Source: Bacteroidota bacterium (lineage in GTDB: Bacteria; Bacteroidota; Bacteroidia; AKYH767-A; JAHEYN01). Taken from it: a stretch of 61,428 nt of DNA. The DNA is taken from assembly GCA_947448795.1 (NCBI GenBank), contig CANFOZ010000006.1:1-61428 (forward strand), written 5' to 3'. Below the pieces are notes generated by a model. It worked only from the letters and a program-made list of their open reading frames with translations, ran no database searches and had not been told where the DNA came from. The position numbers were made by a program, and so were the translations under genes. Below, piece after piece: positions 8,268 to 17,139 of this stretch. Each line of letters starts with the position of its first letter. Position 1 is the stretch's first letter.

Positions 8268-11200
8268 CACAAGTTCCGACAAGGCTGGGTTTAGACTTCA
8301 ATATATGGAAGTTTTTAATTGGGGCACTTTTCACGAAAAAATATTTAGAATAAATCCGCAAGGGAATAATTCACTTTTAACTGGTGCAAACGCTTCAGGT
8401 AAAAGCACTTTTATTGATGCTTTGCTAACCTTACTTGTTCCTGTAAAGAAAGACCGTTTTTACAATCAATCATCAGGCGTAGAAAAAAAAGGCGATAGAA
8501 CCGAAGAGACATACGTTTGCGGACACTATGGGAATATCCAAAGAGAAGGAGAACTAAGCACAACAACGCAGACATTAAGAGGAAAGGACACTTACTCAGT
8601 TTTATTGGCATCGTTTTCAAATACCGACCAAAAGACTATTACTCTTTTTCAAGTTCGATGGTTTGCTTCCGATGGTAAATTAAATAGGGCTTTTGGTATT
8701 GCTTATGTTCCTTTGGAAATAGAAAAAGATTTTAGCCAATTTGATGGAAAGGGCAACTGGAAAAAACGACTTGACAAAACATACAATTCAAATTCCAACA
8801 AAAAGAAAGTTGAATTTTTTGATGGCCCAACTTCGTATGGAGAAAGAATATCGAATGTCTTTGGTATGCGTTCAATAAAGGGATTGAGTTTGTTTAATCA
8901 AGTTGTTGGCGTGAAGGTTTTGGAAGATTTAGATGAATTCATCAGAACCAATATGCTTGAGGAGTATAAAGAGGACAATGAAAATGCAGAGGAAAAATTC
9001 ATCAAATTGAAATCAAGTTTTGAAACCTTAATAGACGCTAAAACCAACATTGAAAAAGCCAAAGAACAAATTGAACAACTAACGCCAATCAATGAAATAG
9101 CAATAGAAATATCAAATATCCAAGGGGAACTTAAAACGATTGACACTTCAAAAGAAATGGCGGTTTATTGGTTTGCTAAAAAATCAGTTGAACTGTTTGA
9201 ATTGGAATTAGCCAAAAGTAATATCCAGTTAGGTATTCTAAATAATGAATTATTAAATCTTAAAGCCAAGGAAACCGAATTAAAGGGAGAAGAAACCGAC
9301 CTTACCGTTCAAATTAAAACTGATGAAGTTGGCAATCAAATTGAAAAACTTAAAGCAGATATAACAAGATTAGGAGTAAGCAGAGATTCGAGAAAGACAA
9401 AACTTGAAGAATACAATAAAATAGCACAACGGATTGAACTTTCGTTAAATCCAAACATTGATGTATTCAAAGAAAATAGAGAAACAGCAAAAGGTAAAAA
9501 GAATGAGTATCAGTTAAAAATTGACGCTGAAAATAAAAATTTAAGGAGACTTGAAAACGAAGAAGAAAACTTAGTTAAAGAAAGTGATGAAGTAGTTGCT
9601 ACAATTCAAGCACTTCAAAAAAACAAAAATAATATTTCAGGTAAGGAAGCAGATATACGAGAAGATATTATTGCCTATGTTGGTGCAACGAGGGAGGAAA
9701 TACCATTTATTGGAGAACTTATAAAGGTTCGTGAAGAAGAAAAAAATTGGGAACTATCTATTGAAAAGATTTTACACAATTTTGCTTTACGCTTGATTGT
9801 TCCAGACAAATACTATTCAAAAGTTAATGAGTATGTGAACAAAACTAACCTTGGTGGTAGAATAATTTACCAAAGATATAGGGGCTTTACGTCATTGGGG
9901 AACTTGACAACAAAAAACATTTCGCAAAATAGCTTAGTAAATAAAATCGAATTCAAATCGAAAAATCCATACACACCTTGGCTTGAAGATGTTATTGCAA
10001 ATCAATATAACTATGCTTGCGTAAATGACTTATCAGAATTCAACCGCTATGAAGAGAGGGCAATCACGCAGGAAGGCTTAATCAAATTTGGAAAAGGGAA
10101 ACACGAGAAAGACGACAGACCGCATATTTCAAAAAAGGAAAATTATGTTTTAGGTTGGGACAACAAAGAAAAAATTGCGAAGCTAAAAAAGGATTTAATT
10201 GCAATTCAAACTTCACAAGTAACAAACAAAAAGGACTTAACAACCATCAATACACTTATTAAAAGTCTTGGAACTTTAAAGGATGATTGTTTTAGTATCT
10301 TCTCTACTTACACTAAATATGATGATATTGATTGGCAAACTCACGCTAATCAAATTCAGGATAAAGAAGACGCAAAGAAAACGTTGGAGGCTACAAATAA
10401 CAGAGTTCAGGCATTGCAAAAGCAACTATCGAAAGTTCAAGCAGATTTAAAAAAATTGACTGATGTCGATATTTGGAATAAAGGTCAAGAAATATTTCAA
10501 TTAGGTAGTTCAATAGAAACCATTGGAAAAGATTTAGAAGCGAATACTAAATTAATCGAACCTCACGGAATTATTGATACAACGGAATTTGAAAAATCTA
10601 ATCCCGAATTGCTAAATGTGATTTTCTCAACTATAAAAGAGACCCAAACTAAATTTCAAAGTGATACTACTTTGAAAAGTGGACAGCTAAACAAAAGGAA
10701 GGGAACTATAGAATCGGAAGTTCGAATAAAGATAAACGCATTTAAGCAACCCGATGAAAGCATCACAAAGAAATTTAAAGACTGGCGTTCGGATGTTAGC
10801 AGATTGCCCGATTCCACCAATTTAGATTTAATAGAAGAGTATCAAACCCTTTTTCAAAAGATGAAGCAAGACGATTTGCCAAGATTTCAAAAAGATTTTG
10901 ACAAGCATATTATTGGTGACTATGTTTATAAAATAGGGTCTTTCAATACTTTTTTTAATAACTGGAAAGATGCGATAAAGGAGAATATTGATAAATTAAA
11001 TTCTTCCCTAAAAGAAATCGACTTTAAAAGTAATCCTACCACTTTTATACAAATTATCGCTTCAAACAAGATAAGCGATGAAGTTATTGAATTTAAAAAG
11101 ATATTAGACAATGCAATTCCTAACATCAAAGAATTAGATTCAATAGTAGAGGGTCGAAGAATTCATTTTGAAAATAATATTCAACCATTTTTTGAAAAAT

Positions 11201-11667
11201 TGGAGAAAGAAGAATGGAGAAATAAAGTAATGGAAGTTCGTTCTTGGTATAGCTACAAAGCAGAAGAGTTTTACAAAGAAACTAATCAGAAGTTCAAGAC
11301 TTATGAAAATATGGGACAACTTTCTGGTGGTGAAAAAGCACAATTGACTTATACAATTTTAGGTTCTGCCATTGCTTATCAGTTCGGACTTACAAAAGAA
11401 GGATTACAAACAAATTCCTTTAGATTCATTGCCATTGATGAAGCATTTAAGGCACAAGACGAAGATAAGGCTCGTTACCTAATTACCCTTTGCAAACAGC
11501 TTCATTTGCAACTTTTAGTAGTAACACCAAGCGACAATATTCACATTGTTGAAGATGCAATTTCATTTGTTCATTTCGTAGAAAGAAAAGATGAAAAATA
11601 CTCTTGGCTTTATGATATGCCAATTGAACAATTTAAAGAAGAACGAGAAAATTTCATCAATAAATGA
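8251..11667 (+). CDS. jetC: Wadjet type I subunit JetC (SMC-like ATPase, MksB-like)
   Basis: A 1138-residue SMC-like ATPase. Walker A is GANASGKST at residues 45-53, the ABC signature LSGGEKAQ begins near 1024 and Walker B IAIDEA ends near 1065. In between lie long coiled coils (roughly 230-480 and 620-930) around a hinge-like region containing NFALRLIVPDKYYSKVNEYV. Length and layout match JetC/MksB. In known Wadjet systems JetC hydrolyses ATP to extrude DNA loops and so detects small closed circles. The first codon lies inside jetB; the alternative downstream Met would lose part of the head domain, so 8251 is preferred. All ATPase motifs look intact. Confidence 0.92.
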   Translation: MLSLFSTSSDKAGFRLQYMEVFNWGTFHEKIFRINPQGNNSLLTGANASGKSTFIDALLTLLVPVKKDRFYNQSSGVEKKGDRTEETYVCGHYGNIQREGELSTTTQTLRGKDTYSVLLASFSNTDQKTITLFQVRWFASDGKLNRAFGIAYVPLEIEKDFSQFDGKGNWKKRLDKTYNSNSNKKKVEFFDGPTSYGERISNVFGMRSIKGLSLFNQVVGVKVLEDLDEFIRTNMLEEYKEDNENAEEKFIKLKSSFETLIDAKTNIEKAKEQIEQLTPINEIAIEISNIQGELKTIDTSKEMAVYWFAKKSVELFELELAKSNIQLGILNNELLNLKAKETELKGEETDLTVQIKTDEVGNQIEKLKADITRLGVSRDSRKTKLEEYNKIAQRIELSLNPNIDVFKENRETAKGKKNEYQLKIDAENKNLRRLENEEENLVKESDEVVATIQALQKNKNNISGKEADIREDIIAYVGATREEIPFIGELIKVREEEKNWELSIEKILHNFALRLIVPDKYYSKVNEYVNKTNLGGRIIYQRYRGFTSLGNLTTKNISQNSLVNKIEFKSKNPYTPWLEDVIANQYNYACVNDLSEFNRYEERAITQEGLIKFGKGKHEKDDRPHISKKENYVLGWDNKEKIAKLKKDLIAIQTSQVTNKKDLTTINTLIKSLGTLKDDCFSIFSTYTKYDDIDWQTHANQIQDKEDAKKTLEATNNRVQALQKQLSKVQADLKKLTDVDIWNKGQEIFQLGSSIETIGKDLEANTKLIEPHGIIDTTEFEKSNPELLNVIFSTIKETQTKFQSDTTLKSGQLNKRKGTIESEVRIKINAFKQPDESITKKFKDWRSDVSRLPDSTNLDLIEEYQTLFQKMKQDDLPRFQKDFDKHIIGDYVYKIGSFNTFFNNWKDAIKENIDKLNSSLKEIDFKSNPTTFIQIIASNKISDEVIEFKKILDNAIPNIKELDSIVEGRRIHFENNIQPFFEKLEKEEWRNKVMEVRSWYSYKAEEFYKETNQKFKTYENMGQLSGGEKAQLTYTILGSAIAYQFGLTKEGLQTNSFRFIAIDEAFKAQDEDKARYLITLCKQLHLQLLVVTPSDNIHIVEDAISFVHFVERKDEKYSWLYDMPIEQFKEERENFINK

Positions 11668-12812
11668 TAAGCCCGAATGACATAAAAACAAAGGCAGAAA
11701 GAAAATATTTTTCTTTTCTGCAAGATGTTGTTCAGGCAATACCATTTTCAAGAATTGTTATTCCAGGCGATAAAACATATAACAAAACTTCTGTTGGTGA
11801 CTTTCAGACTGAAATTTTAGCGTTGGTAAACCAATCAAAGGAAAAAAGAGGATTTGGTTTTACCATTGACTACCAAACAATAAAAACAAAATCAATAGGA
11901 ACGCAAAGCCTTCCGACAATAATTTATTTTGAAACAGAAAAGGACTTTCTAAAATTTTTAGGAAAAGAAAAGGAGGTTGATATTTTTATCAATGACTGGC
12001 AATTTATCCATTCTCATTTTCCAGAATTAAAAGATTGGATAATTAAGAATCCATCAAAAGTAATTCAGCATCAAGGCAAATGGGAAAGCATTATAAAGGT
12101 TTGCAACTACTTCAAAAACTATCCAAAGCCAAATCTTTATATCAGAGAATTACCAGCAAATGTTCACACTAAATTTATTGAATCTAATCAAAGTATTATA
12201 GCCGAATTACTGGATGTAATTATTCAAAATCATATTAACCTTAACGAAAGGGAATTTGAAAAACGATTCAACTTGAAATTTCGTGAACCTTTAGTAAGAT
12301 TTAAAATATTAGACAAAGAAATTAGTCAATCTTTCTTCTCAAATCTTGACGACATTTCTATTCCTGTTAGTCAATTTGAAAGCCTAAAACTTCCTTTAAA
12401 GCAAGTTCTCATAGTTGAAAATAGAACTACACTATTCACAACTTTGACATTGCCTAAAATGGACAAAACAATTGCAATTTTCGGACAAGGTAATGCAGTC
12501 ACAAATATTCAAAACGCTAAATGGTTAAGCGACATAACAGTTCTTTATTGGGGCGACATTGATGTTCACGGTTTTGAAATGCTATCAAGAATTAGAAAGC
12601 ATTTCGACCATACTCAAAGTGTTTTAATGGACAAGACAACTTTTGACAAATACTTTGACAATGATTCGGGCAAACCGACCACAGACACAACAACCCTTAA
12701 TTTGACTGACAATGAAAGAGAACTTTACAATCTTCTAAAGACTAACAATTGGAGACTTGAACAAGAAAAAATACCATTTGACTATGTTAACAAACACTTT
12801 GACAATGAGTAA
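11664..12812 (+). CDS. jetD: Wadjet type I subunit JetD (Toprim nuclease, DUF3322/DUF2220)
   Basis: A 382-residue protein. The N-terminal half is DUF3322-like (arm domain) and the C-terminal half DUF2220-like (Toprim). Toprim catalytic residues are visible: E252 in VENRTTLF and the D298-x-D300 pair in YWGDIDVHGFEML. JetD is the nuclease that cleaves plasmid DNA once the JetABC motor has detected a small circle. The ATG overlaps the jetC stop by 4 bp. The protein appears full length, so the operon looks functional. A non-coding stretch of about 140 bp separates it from attC-like site 3. Confidence 0.92.
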   Translation: MISPNDIKTKAERKYFSFLQDVVQAIPFSRIVIPGDKTYNKTSVGDFQTEILALVNQSKEKRGFGFTIDYQTIKTKSIGTQSLPTIIYFETEKDFLKFLGKEKEVDIFINDWQFIHSHFPELKDWIIKNPSKVIQHQGKWESIIKVCNYFKNYPKPNLYIRELPANVHTKFIESNQSIIAELLDVIIQNHINLNEREFEKRFNLKFREPLVRFKILDKEISQSFFSNLDDISIPVSQFESLKLPLKQVLIVENRTTLFTTLTLPKMDKTIAIFGQGNAVTNIQNAKWLSDITVLYWGDIDVHGFEMLSRIRKHFDHTQSVLMDKTTFDKYFDNDSGKPTTDTTTLNLTDNERELYNLLKTNNWRLEQEKIPFDYVNKHFDNE

Positions 12813-12953
12813 GCCGACCCTTCGCAGTCATACACATTTGCAATTCGCACAAGCCAACGCACAGACCAAAAATTGCAAAAGAGTATGCCTGCCCAGCCGC
12901 ACAGACACAGCAACTTTGGACGAACAAGCAACGACAGAGAAAGAAGGGCGAAC

Positions 12954-13084
12954 GCATAACACGGGTTTGGCAAAAGTGGCGGTTCAGTGCTCCGCAGACA
13001 CATTTGTGGTTAATCAAAGTTTGGTCCCCGCATCAACATTTGTGGTGAAAATCGCCACCTTCGCCAAGCCCGAAAACGTTATGC
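12954..13084 (+). repeat. attC-like site 3
   Basis: R'' GCATAAC (12954-12960) pairs with R' GTTATGC (13078-13084). L'' CGGGTTTGGC (12962-12971) pairs with L' GCCAAGCCCG (13063-13072) with one G-U. An outer GTGGCG/CGCCAC stem follows inward. Nearly all of its middle is shared with site 1, 12.7 kb away. Confidence 0.85.
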
Positions 13085-13258
13085 CCAATGCTATGACGAC
13101 AGTGCAAACCATAAACATTTGTGCTGAAACCGGAGGACAAAAAAGTCCAAAACCCACCAACCACCCGACAGCAAAGCCTGTTGAAAAATTGGGACACAAA
13201 AAGAACTTTATTAGCAATTAATTTGCGAACTTGCGACTTGAATTTTGAATGAAAAACA

Positions 13259-14536
13259 ATGAAGACTAAAGAGAAAATAAGCATTGGTGAATTTGACGGC
13301 AAACGCTTTCAAATTAGACTTGTCGAGCCTAAAGACGAGAAGAAAGCTGTATTAACTCACTATTTGCATAACATTCACAATGGAGTTTCAAAACATTACA
13401 AAAAGGATGCTTTGAAAGTTTTAAAAGAATATGTTGAATATAAAGAGCAGGACGAAAATATTTCTATAGTTGCTGAAGAAGCACTTCAACAACTACTTTT
13501 TGAAGTTGAAAACGTGCCGTTTCCAACACCTGCAAATTATAAATTTAAGTTCATTGACCTTTTTGCAGGTATCGGAGGCTTTCGACTTGCAATGCAAAAT
13601 CTTGGTGGAAAGTGTGTATTTACAAGCGAGTGGGACAAGGAAGCACAAAAAACATACAGAGCAAATTTTGGAGAAATTCCATTTGGCGACATTACAAAAG
13701 CACAGGTTAAAAATTATATTCCAGACTTATTTGATGTTTTATGTGCCGGATTTCCTTGCCAAGCATTTTCAATTGCTGGCAAACGTGGTGGCTTTGACGA
13801 CACAAGAGGAACGCTATTTTTTGACGTTGCCGAAATTATAAAAAAGCACAAACCCAAAGCCATATTTTTAGAAAATGTAAAAGGTTTAAGAAGTCACGAC
13901 AAAGGAAAAACGCTTGAAACAATTTTAAATGTTTTACGCAACGACTTAAATTATTTTGTTCCCGAACCACAAATAATTAATGCAAAAGAATTTGGTGTTC
14001 CGCAAAATAGAGAAAGAATTTACATCGTTGGTTTTCGCAAAGACACAGGAGTTACTGAATTTGAATACCCAAAACCGACAAATAAAAAAGTAAAATTTGC
14101 GGACATAAAAGAGAAGAAAGTTCCTGCAACAAAATATTTTTTATCAACTCAATATGTTCAGACACTTGTAAATCACAAAGCAAGACACGAAGGAAAAGGC
14201 AATGGGTTTGGTTATGAAATTATTCCTGACGATGGAATTGCAAACGCAATAGTTGTAGGTGGTATGGGACGAGAAAGAAATTTAGTTTACGACCACAGAA
14301 TTACAGACTTCACTCCTACTACTCATATTAAAGGAACAGTAAATCGTGATGGCATTCGCAAAATGACACCGAGAGAATGGGCAAGACTTCAAGGCTTTCC
14401 AGACAAATATGTAATTCCTGTTGCTGACGCATCAGCTTACAAGCAATTCGGCAACTCCGTTGCCGTGCCTGCAATTCAGGCGACAGCAACGAAAATTTTA
14501 GAATTAATAGGCATTATAAATGATAACAGGAAATAA
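13259..14536 (+). CDS. DNA (cytosine-5) methyltransferase of an HpaII-like R-M system
   Basis: A 425-residue C5-cytosine methyltransferase. Motif I FIDLFAGIGGF is near residue 98, the catalytic motif IV GFPCQAFS has Cys167, motif VI is ENVKGL, motif VIII is QNRERIYIVG and motif X is GNSVAVPAI at the C-terminus. About 95 N-terminal residues precede the catalytic domain and probably form an accessory domain. It overlaps the next gene, an HpaII-family endonuclease, by 17 bp. Together they fill cassette C. The expected target is CCGG, deduced from the partner nuclease family; the target-recognition domain itself cannot be read by eye. The ATG at 13259 is used because the earlier ATG at 13249 runs into a stop. 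Confidence 0.92.
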   Translation: MKTKEKISIGEFDGKRFQIRLVEPKDEKKAVLTHYLHNIHNGVSKHYKKDALKVLKEYVEYKEQDENISIVAEEALQQLLFEVENVPFPTPANYKFKFIDLFAGIGGFRLAMQNLGGKCVFTSEWDKEAQKTYRANFGEIPFGDITKAQVKNYIPDLFDVLCAGFPCQAFSIAGKRGGFDDTRGTLFFDVAEIIKKHKPKAIFLENVKGLRSHDKGKTLETILNVLRNDLNYFVPEPQIINAKEFGVPQNRERIYIVGFRKDTGVTEFEYPKPTNKKVKFADIKEKKVPATKYFLSTQYVQTLVNHKARHEGKGNGFGYEIIPDDGIANAIVVGGMGRERNLVYDHRITDFTPTTHIKGTVNRDGIRKMTPREWARLQGFPDKYVIPVADASAYKQFGNSVAVPAIQATATKILELIGIINDNRK

Positions 14537-15593
14537 AGGCGAATGGAGTGAAATATATGCTTTGTTCAAGCTACTTGGCGACAAACAATTATATGCAGGA
14601 GACGCAGACCTAAAAAAGGTTGAAGAACTTTTTTACCCTATTATAAAAATCATTCGTAACGAAAACGGAGGACTTTTTGAATATGAAATAAATGCAGATT
14701 TGGTAATTATTTCAGGCGGAAAAGAAAAGTTAAGAATTCCAGTTAAAACTTTTACGGAACAAGCCGTAAAATTATTAGCAACAATAAAAGGAGCAACTGG
14801 AGCCTTCAGTATTCCAGAAGTTGAGGCGTTTATGACTTCAATAAATTGCCAATCATTAAAAGCAAAATCAACTTCCAAAACGGACATAAGAATTGTAATT
14901 CACGACCAAAGAATAAATCAAACCGCAGAATTAGGTTTCAGTATTAAGTCTCAATTAGGTGGCGATGCCACCCTTTTAAATGCTGGTAAAACAACAAATT
15001 TTATTTATCAAGTTTTAGGTTTCAAACCGACACCAAAAGAAATAAAAGCGATTAACGAAATTGACACGAAAAGCAAGATAAAAGACAGAATTGATGCCAT
15101 TAAAAAGCAAGGTGGAAAACTAAAATTCACTACACTTGAACAAGATGTTTTCAAAAACAATTTAGTGCTAATAGATAGTTTGCTACCAAACATTGTAGCA
15201 GAAATTATCAAAACATTTTTCACGACAACATTAAGTTCAATTAAAGACCTGACTGCAAGCACTAATAATTCAAATCCACTTAACTACGACACGCAATTTG
15301 CACATACATTTTACGACTATAAAATTAAACGCTTTTTGACAGATGTTGCTTTAGGAATGACACCTTCAAAGGTTTGGACAGGAGTTTATGATGCGACTGG
15401 TGGTTACTTAATTGTAAAAGAAAATGGCGATATTTTATGCTATCACATTTACAACAGAAATCAATTTGAGGACTATTTATTCGCTAACACAAAACTTGAA
15501 ACAGCAAGTAGCACAAGACACGAATTTGGTAAATTATACGAGGACAATGGTCAATTTTATTTCAAGCTAAATTTACAAATTAGGTTCAAGTAA
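14520..15593 (+). CDS. HpaII-family type II restriction endonuclease
   Basis: A 357-residue protein, very close to the length of R.HpaII. The start (TGNKGEWSEIYALFKLLGDK) and LYAGDADLKKVEELFYPI match my recollection of the RE_HpaII family, which cuts CCGG. The C-terminal half keeps GGYLIVKENGDILCYH and FEDYLFANTKLE. The gene starts inside the methyltransferase gene, so the pair is co-translated. It appears intact. The restricted sequence is inferred from family, not proven. Confidence 0.88.
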   Translation: MITGNKGEWSEIYALFKLLGDKQLYAGDADLKKVEELFYPIIKIIRNENGGLFEYEINADLVIISGGKEKLRIPVKTFTEQAVKLLATIKGATGAFSIPEVEAFMTSINCQSLKAKSTSKTDIRIVIHDQRINQTAELGFSIKSQLGGDATLLNAGKTTNFIYQVLGFKPTPKEIKAINEIDTKSKIKDRIDAIKKQGGKLKFTTLEQDVFKNNLVLIDSLLPNIVAEIIKTFFTTTLSSIKDLTASTNNSNPLNYDTQFAHTFYDYKIKRFLTDVALGMTPSKVWTGVYDATGGYLIVKENGDILCYHIYNRNQFEDYLFANTKLETASSTRHEFGKLYEDNGQFYFKLNLQIRFK

Positions 15594-15633
15594 ATATGGA
15601 CAGACAGAGCAACAACGGGAGAAAAAGCACTGG

Positions 15634-15765
15634 GCATAACAGCACATTGGCAATAGGCGGGGTTCTGTCTCCGCTTGACAGTTTTGTAGTAGCCAAAAGT
15701 TCAGTTCTCCGAACAAACTTCTGTGCTGAAAAGCCCGCCCATCGCCAATCTGCAAACCGTTAGCT
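15634..15765 (+). repeat. attC-like site 4
   Basis: R'' GCATAAC (15634-15640) belongs to cassette C; R' GTTAGCT (15759-15765) is set by the next cassette. L'' GCACATTGGC (15642-15651) pairs with GCCAATCTGC (15744-15753) with one mismatch, and the inner GGCGGG/CCCGCC pair extends the stem. This is the point in the array where the box type changes from TTATGC to TTAGC. Confidence 0.8.
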
Positions 15766-15836
15766 GCAATGCTATATTGACCAATCAAAATCCATTTTTT
15801 GTTGTTATTGACGACATTATTTTGTAAATTAGCTGT

Positions 15837-16363
15837 GTGAAAAAACAAACCAAATATCATTTAGGAATAGAGATTGACAAGCTTACAAACAGCATCCTAA
15901 ACACTATTTCTGGCGACAGCTTCCCGACCGATGTTCATCCTGTAACAACTGCGGACTTGAAAACTACGACCATTAAAATGGTTGGAAATTTAATTGGGCG
16001 AATGAGTTCAAACTTAAAGACCGAAAAGTTTTTAAATTAACTATTCGTAACAACCCCGGAATTGTTCAAGGACTTTTAAGTATAAGCAATTACAATGACC
16101 ATTTCTATTTACATCTTATTGAAAGTGCTCCTTTTAATTTAGGCAAGCACAAACTATATGAAGGAGTTCCTGGAAATCTGTTTGCATTTACATGTAAAAT
16201 ATCTTGGGACAGCGGCTATCAAGGTTTTATTTCTTTCACTTCCAAGACAAAATTAGTTGAACATTACGAAAAGACTTTAGGGGCTACTCATATTGGCGAA
16301 CACAAAATGGTAATTTTCCCTCAAGAAGCATTAAGACTAATTAGAAAATATTTTCCAAATTAA
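15837..16363 (+). pseudogene. Conserved hypothetical protein, interrupted by a one-base frameshift
   Basis: The reading frame opens at GTG 15837 (KKQTKYHLGIEIDKLTNSI) and runs to about 15977, where it should continue in another frame as NGWKFNWANEF, then KLTIRNNPGIVQGLLSI, HLIESAPFNLG and LGATHIGEHKMVI, to a stop at 16361-16363. One extra A in the run ATTAAAATGG near 15975 would restore a single protein of about 175 residues. The original frame stops at 16038. I recall similar uninterrupted proteins in Bacteroidota, with an N-acetyltransferase-like look in the second half, but their function is unknown to me. This could be a real loss of function, a slippage site or a sequencing error in a homopolymer. 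Confidence 0.65.
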
Positions 16364-16374
16364 AAACCAAAACA

Positions 16375-16536
16375 ATGGGACACATTAAAGAACCCGAAGG
16401 TATTGACTTTATAGTTGATCCTACTCCGTTGACTAAAGAATACAGAAAGCATATTAGTGATATTATTGCTTACTACAAAGCAACAGGAAGAAAAATGCCG
16501 TTACAAAAAAAGAGCAAGAAAAAACTTGCTGCTTAA
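16375..16536 (+). CDS. Small basic hypothetical protein, partner of the preceding gene
   Basis: A 53-residue protein starting MGHIKEPEGIDFIVDPTPLT and ending in a lysine-rich tail (KKSKKKLAA). It begins 12 bp after the frameshifted gene and lies in the same 980-bp cassette D. The motif IKEPEGIDFIVDP...LT resembles small proteins that I recall next to the same larger protein in other Bacteroidota, so the two probably work together, perhaps as a toxin-antitoxin-like or regulator pair. That role is a guess; no domain is recognised. Confidence 0.6.
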   Translation: MGHIKEPEGIDFIVDPTPLTKEYRKHISDIIAYYKATGRKMPLQKKSKKKLAA

Positions 16537-16569
16537 TTGAATACACATAATTCTAAATAGAAGCACAGC

Positions 16570-16745
16570 AGCTAACAGGGGCTAAAAAAATGCGGGGTTT
16601 CTGCAAGTCGCAACTTTATTTTTTCAGCGGTATAAATTTATTTCTGTAAAGTTGCAATAAAGTTCAGTGCATTTAATTCACGGTTTCGGTTAAGAAAGTT
16701 TAGTGCTTTTAATCCCGCACTTCTTCTAGCCCCAAACCGTTAGCG
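16570..16745 (+). repeat. attC-like site 5
   Basis: R'' AGCTAAC (16570-16576) matches the start of cassette D (GTTAGCTGC at 15759). L'' GGGGCTA (16578-16584) pairs with L' TAGCCCC (16727-16733), and TGCGGG/CCCGCA extend the stem. R' is GTTAGCG (16739-16745). It is the longest site (176 bp), and its centre is unlike the others. Confidence 0.75.
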
Positions 16746-17089
16746 GCCAAAAGGAGCGTCGCGGCTAAAAAGACCATACGGGCGAATAGACGCAGCGGGG
16801 CGATTTGATGCTCCGCTTTTTTTACCGGTTAGGGATCAAAGATCACGAAAATCGTGCCCGAACGATTTCCAAAAAACTTAGCTGTTCCTCGGTACAATTC
16901 GCGACCTGATTCGCGGATCAAATCGCAGACAAGCTTGTCGTTATTTTCGCGGTGACTCCGTCGCGGATTCCTTTCGGCCGCTAACAGCGCCTTGGCTCCA
17001 GCGGGGCATTCTGCTGTTTGAAAATCACACGAATTGTTTTAGATTTGTTGCACGATTAAACCACCCCGCCGGCGGAAAGCTGCGAGACG
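16740..17089 (+). other. Cassette E: 350-bp cassette with no recognisable gene
   Basis: Its ends pair over 15 of 16 bases (CCTTTCGGCCGCTAAC at 16970-16985 against the start of the cassette), so it is a genuine unit. About 240 bp precede attC-like site 6. I find no + strand gene. A hairpin AGCGGGGC...GCTCCGCT followed by seven T lies at 16795-16825 and looks like an intrinsic terminator. On the minus strand a frame without a clear start codon reads LVCDLIRESGRELYRGTA and ends IFVIFDP, about 50 codons, perhaps a gene remnant. Confidence 0.55.
16795..16825 (+). terminator. Intrinsic terminator-like hairpin inside cassette E
   Basis: AGCGGGGC pairs with GCTCCGCT (eight pairs, one G-U) around GATTTGAT and is followed by TTTTTTT. 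A very similar hairpin stands at 22757-22785. In a cassette without a gene it could end read-through transcription or define a small RNA of about 70-80 nt. Confidence 0.5.
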
Positions 17090-17095
17090 TTAGCG
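16979..17095 (+). repeat. attC-like site 6
   Basis: R'' CGCTAAC (16979-16985) matches the cassette E start. L'' GCGCCTTGGC (16987-16996) and the following bases are the same as in site 2, but the L' arm is degenerate (GGAAAGCTGC in place of GCCAAGGCGC). R' is GTTAGCG (17089-17095). At 117 bp it is the shortest site. Confidence 0.7.
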
Positions 17096-17139
17096 GTCAT
17101 GCTGGACTACAGTGGAAACATTAACCGACAGAGCAAAAA

